Shown here in pieces: positions 5,777-6,350 of a stretch of DNA of 6,350 nucleotides. A program made the translations under genes and the position numbers. Where the stretch lies: positions 1 to 6,350 of the forward strand of contig CAYLZW010000320.1 in NCBI GenBank assembly GCA_964388085.1, read 5' to 3'. Below the pieces are notes generated by a model. The model had not been told where the DNA came from. It did not search any database and saw nothing but the letters and a program-made list of their open reading frames with translations. Every line of letters starts with the position of its first letter. Positions within the stretch are counted from its first letter, which is position 1. The stretch is from CAYLZW01 sp964388085 (GTDB lineage: Bacteria; Myxococcota; UBA727; CAYLZW01).

Positions 5777-6127
5777 ATGATGTCGGCGAAAAACACCATC
5801 GGGCGCCGGGTCGCGCGCGTGCGCGAGGCGCGGAAGATGTCGCAGCGGGAGGTGGCCGAGGCCGCCGGCCTCACAGAGCAGGCGCTCTCTCGCATCGAGA
5901 ACGGCATCCGGGAGCCCAAGGTCGATACGCTTCGCCGACTCGGGCGAGCGCTTGGCGTCGGCGTTGGCGATCTGGTCGATGGCCAGAAGCTGGTGGTCGC
6001 CGCCCCGGCCCTCCGGCCGGAGGTCCAGAAGGTGGTGGACCTGCTCAGCGACGCGCCGCACGAGACGATCAAGCTCGCTCGGCGTCTCGTTGAGGTACTC
6101 GTCGAAGAGCGCCGGCCTGCATCGTAG
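5777..6127 (+). CDS. XRE (Cro/CI) family transcriptional regulator
   Basis: This is a 116-residue protein with a canonical HTH_3 domain in the N-terminal 65 residues: VREARKMSQREVAEAAGL, then TEQALSRIENGIREPKVD as the recognition-helix region (T33-N42), then TLRRLGRALGVGVGDLV. Residues 66-116 form a short helical tail (VQKVVDLLSD, IKLARRLVEVLVEE) that may dimerise. There is no peptidase or other effector domain. The start is ATG 5777 or ATG 5780; neither has a Shine-Dalgarno, so the mRNA may be leaderless or weakly translated. It is divergent from the lipoprotein gene and faces a direct-repeat array that it probably binds, giving autoregulation and control of the lipoprotein-led genes. The fold assignment is firm; the targets are inference. 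Confidence 0.88.
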   Translation: MMSAKNTIGRRVARVREARKMSQREVAEAAGLTEQALSRIENGIREPKVDTLRRLGRALGVGVGDLVDGQKLVVAAPALRPEVQKVVDLLSDAPHETIKLARRLVEVLVEERRPAS

Positions 6128-6156
6128 AGATGGATGAGCATCCAGCGGCGCCGTCA

Positions 6157-6172
6157 CTTGCATGCATGCAAG
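6157..6172. promoter_or_regulatory. Perfect 16-bp palindrome downstream of the XRE gene
   Basis: CTTGCATGCATGCAAG is its own reverse complement over all 16 bases and lies 29 nt after the XRE stop. It has no loop and no T-run, so a terminator is unlikely; a binding site for a dimeric regulator is more plausible. The rest of 6128-6350 holds no gene I can support, only a loose GAGGCGCCG direct repeat (6229 and 6258). Any gene under its control would lie beyond the window. Confidence 0.4.
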
Positions 6173-6350
6173 CTGATAGCCGGCGCCTTCTGCCCGCAGA
6201 GCGCACTCTCCGGCATGACCTTGGCAGCGAGGCGCCGTAAGAAGTGGGCAAGGATGAGAGGCGCCGAAGCCGTAGCCTCGGCCAGGCCGAACTGCGGCCC
6301 TGTCCCGTTCCATGTTGAAACTTGAGGTGGCGGCTTCCTCGGACCCGATC

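Noticed and set aside
5755..6093. 112-residue plus-strand frame overlapping the XRE gene
   Set aside because: It is an Arg/Gly/Pro-rich shadow of the XRE gene, whose helix-turn-helix frame is clear.
6229..6269. GAGGCGCCG repeated 29 nt apart
   Set aside because: It is a short GC-rich direct repeat without further copies or context; expected by chance at this GC content.
5651..6313. Minus-strand extension of the lipoprotein frame up to 6313 (589 residues)
   Set aside because: It runs antisense through the whole XRE gene and the repeat array, has no conserved look, and a clean lipoprotein signal peptide starts at 5650.
6134..6325. 63-residue plus-strand frame after the XRE gene
   Set aside because: It has no ribosome site, contains the palindrome, and its composition gives no domain signal; not supportable as a gene.

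Overview
This is a GC-rich window with strongly G/C-biased third codon positions. It looks like chromosomal DNA of a high-GC Gram-negative bacterium. The lipoprotein with a lipobox and the style of the genes would suit a myxobacterium or a relative, but nothing here fixes the taxon. No rRNA, tRNA, insertion sequence or CRISPR array is visible.

Layout, left to right. At 3-443 (+) lies the 3' part of a DUF1440/YagU-like membrane protein gene. A strong perfect hairpin at 484-507 separates it from a convergent minus-strand block that fills 541-5650. In transcription order (right to left) the block holds: a lipoprotein with a long charged coiled coil (5650-4544); a small protein of unknown function (4527-4084); a second small unknown (4050-3724); a short gene that appears broken by a 1-nt frameshift in a GA-repeat run (about 3621-3404); a small HEVGH zinc metallopeptidase with a perfect Shine-Dalgarno (3307-2636); and a 660-residue protein joining a GHKL (HSP90/MutL-like) ATPase to a C-terminal PD-(D/E)XK nuclease of Shedu/DUF4263 type (2523-541). 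On the right, a 116-residue XRE-family regulator (5777-6127, +) is divergent from the lipoprotein. The 126-nt gap between them carries three spaced direct repeats plus a weaker fourth copy, the likely operators. The last 223 nt hold no convincing gene, only a perfect 16-bp palindrome.

The most notable content is the ATPase-nuclease with its upstream peptidase. GHKL ATPases and Shedu-type nucleases are both linked to anti-phage defence, and HEXXH peptidases often accompany such genes. A peptidase plus ATPase-nuclease module is therefore a reasonable inference, but it is not proven by the sequence. The lipoprotein and the small unknown genes could belong to the same accessory island under the XRE regulator, or could simply be neighbours. 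Two probable frameshifts (near 61 and near 3479-3487), both in short GA-type repeats, suggest either gene decay or indel errors in the assembly.
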